Source of the DNA: Acidobacteriota bacterium
GTDB lineage: Bacteria; Acidobacteriota; Terriglobia; Bryobacterales; Bryobacteraceae
Length of the DNA: 10,140 nt
NCBI GenBank assembly: GCA_026394095.1
Contig: JAPKYY010000250.1
Coordinates: 1 to 10,140, forward strand
Direction of reading: 5' to 3'
The notes beneath the pieces were generated by a model. It was not told the DNA's origin. It did not search any database and saw only the letters and a program-made list of their open reading frames with translations. Below, one piece after another: positions 9,707-10,140 of the stretch (positions are counted from its first letter, which is position 1; each line of letters starts with the position of its first letter). The position numbers and the translations under genes are program-made.

Positions 9707-10140
9707 CTACCAGTCGGTGACTGAACCATCCTGCCGGAATGCGGGCATCAGAACCTCATCGCGATAGGAATACTTGCGGGCTTCTGTCTCATTCACATCG
9801 ATGCCTAGCCCAGGCCTGGTTGGTGCACTGACGTAGCCATGGGTGACGTCGTAGCCACCGGTGACGACATCGAGCCGCCAGGGTACGTCGTTCCATACGA
9901 TTTCCTGAATGAGGTAGTTTGGCGTGGCAAAGCCGACATGCAGACTGGCGGCAGTTGAGATCGGCCCTTGCGGATTGTGGCAGGCCACGGTTATTGAATA
10001 GGTCTCAGCCATGGACGCGATACGGCGTGCTTCCGAGATACCTCCACAATGCGATACATCAGGCTGGATGATCGCGCAAGCACGCTTCTCGAGAAGCTCC
10101 CGGAATTCCCAGCGGCCCACCAAACGCTCACCGGTCGCGA
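9707..10140 (-). CDS. Mandelate racemase/muconate lactonizing family dehydratase, C-terminal part (galactonate dehydratase-like)
   Basis: The frame is open to the right edge, giving about 144 C-terminal residues beginning ATGERLVGRWEFRELL; the true start is outside the window. It belongs to the enolase superfamily, whose (beta/alpha)7-beta barrel uses Mg2+ to stabilise an enolate. Visible barrel pieces are the GERL segment that carries a metal or acid ligand region, IIQPDVSHCGGISEARRIASMAE, and CHNPQGPISTAASLH with the His expected as general base or acid, then IQE with a conserved Glu. The ending RPGLGIDVNE followed by DGSVTDW is typical of the galactonate-dehydratase-like subgroup, which removes water from sugar acids. 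The substrate cannot be fixed from the C-terminal half alone. Its stop is 7 bp from the convergent VOC gene. Confidence 0.82.
   Translation of the reverse strand, partial: ATGERLVGRWEFRELLEKRACAIIQPDVSHCGGISEARRIASMAETYSITVACHNPQGPISTAASLHVGFATPNYLIQEIVWNDVPWRLDVVTGGYDVTHGYVSAPTRPGLGIDVNETEARKYSYRDEVLMPAFRQDGSVTDW

Overview
This window carries a bacterial chromosomal replication-origin neighbourhood. The core is dnaA, dnaN and gyrB, in that order on the minus strand, with recF missing between dnaN and gyrB. The two gene-free stretches flanking dnaA (5688-5927 and 7281-7675) hold DnaA boxes and AT-rich tracts, which suggests a bipartite oriC. The organism is probably an environmental member of Acidobacteriota, perhaps Bryobacterales-like. 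This is inference from the Gyr[11 protein letters not shown] motif, the KHHTTV motif of DnaA domain IV, and a secreted protein type I associate with that phylum; no search was possible.

Layout, left to right. At 1-89 (minus) is the first 29 codons of a DHCW-type cupin that runs off the left edge. Six bases upstream of it is a secreted, cysteine-rich alpha/beta hydrolase (96-1112, minus). Only 20 bp away and divergent is a zinc-independent quinone oxidoreductase-like MDR enzyme (1133-2134, plus), which converges on gyrB. The stop codons of these two genes overlap in a CTAG palindrome, and a strong hairpin inside the MDR gene probably terminates gyrB. Then come gyrB (2131-4536), dnaN (4548-5687), the dnaA-dnaN gap and dnaA (5928-7280).

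Right of dnaA lie the second origin-like region, a tRNA-Gly(GCC) gene with its own promoter (7676-7751, plus), a LysR-type regulator cut short against the tRNA 3' end (7754-8362, minus), a secreted protein of unknown function (8445-9218, minus), a small VOC-fold protein lacking the usual metal ligands (9286-9699, plus), and the C-terminal part of an enolase-superfamily sugar-acid dehydratase that runs off the right edge (9707-10140, minus).

dnaA, dnaN and gyrB supply the initiator, the sliding clamp and the supercoiling activity needed at the origin, and DnaA boxes over the putative dnaN promoter and upstream of dnaA suggest DnaA feedback on both. The flanking metabolic genes are packed very tightly, with convergent stops overlapping by 3 bp or separated by 7 bp and divergent starts 20-67 bp apart, and show no shared pathway. 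I found no CRISPR array, transposase, recombinase or recognisable defence cassette. The points most worth a second look are the candidate unwinding element between dnaA and dnaN, the terminator inside the MDR gene, the truncated LysR abutting the tRNA, and the mismatched tRNA acceptor stem.
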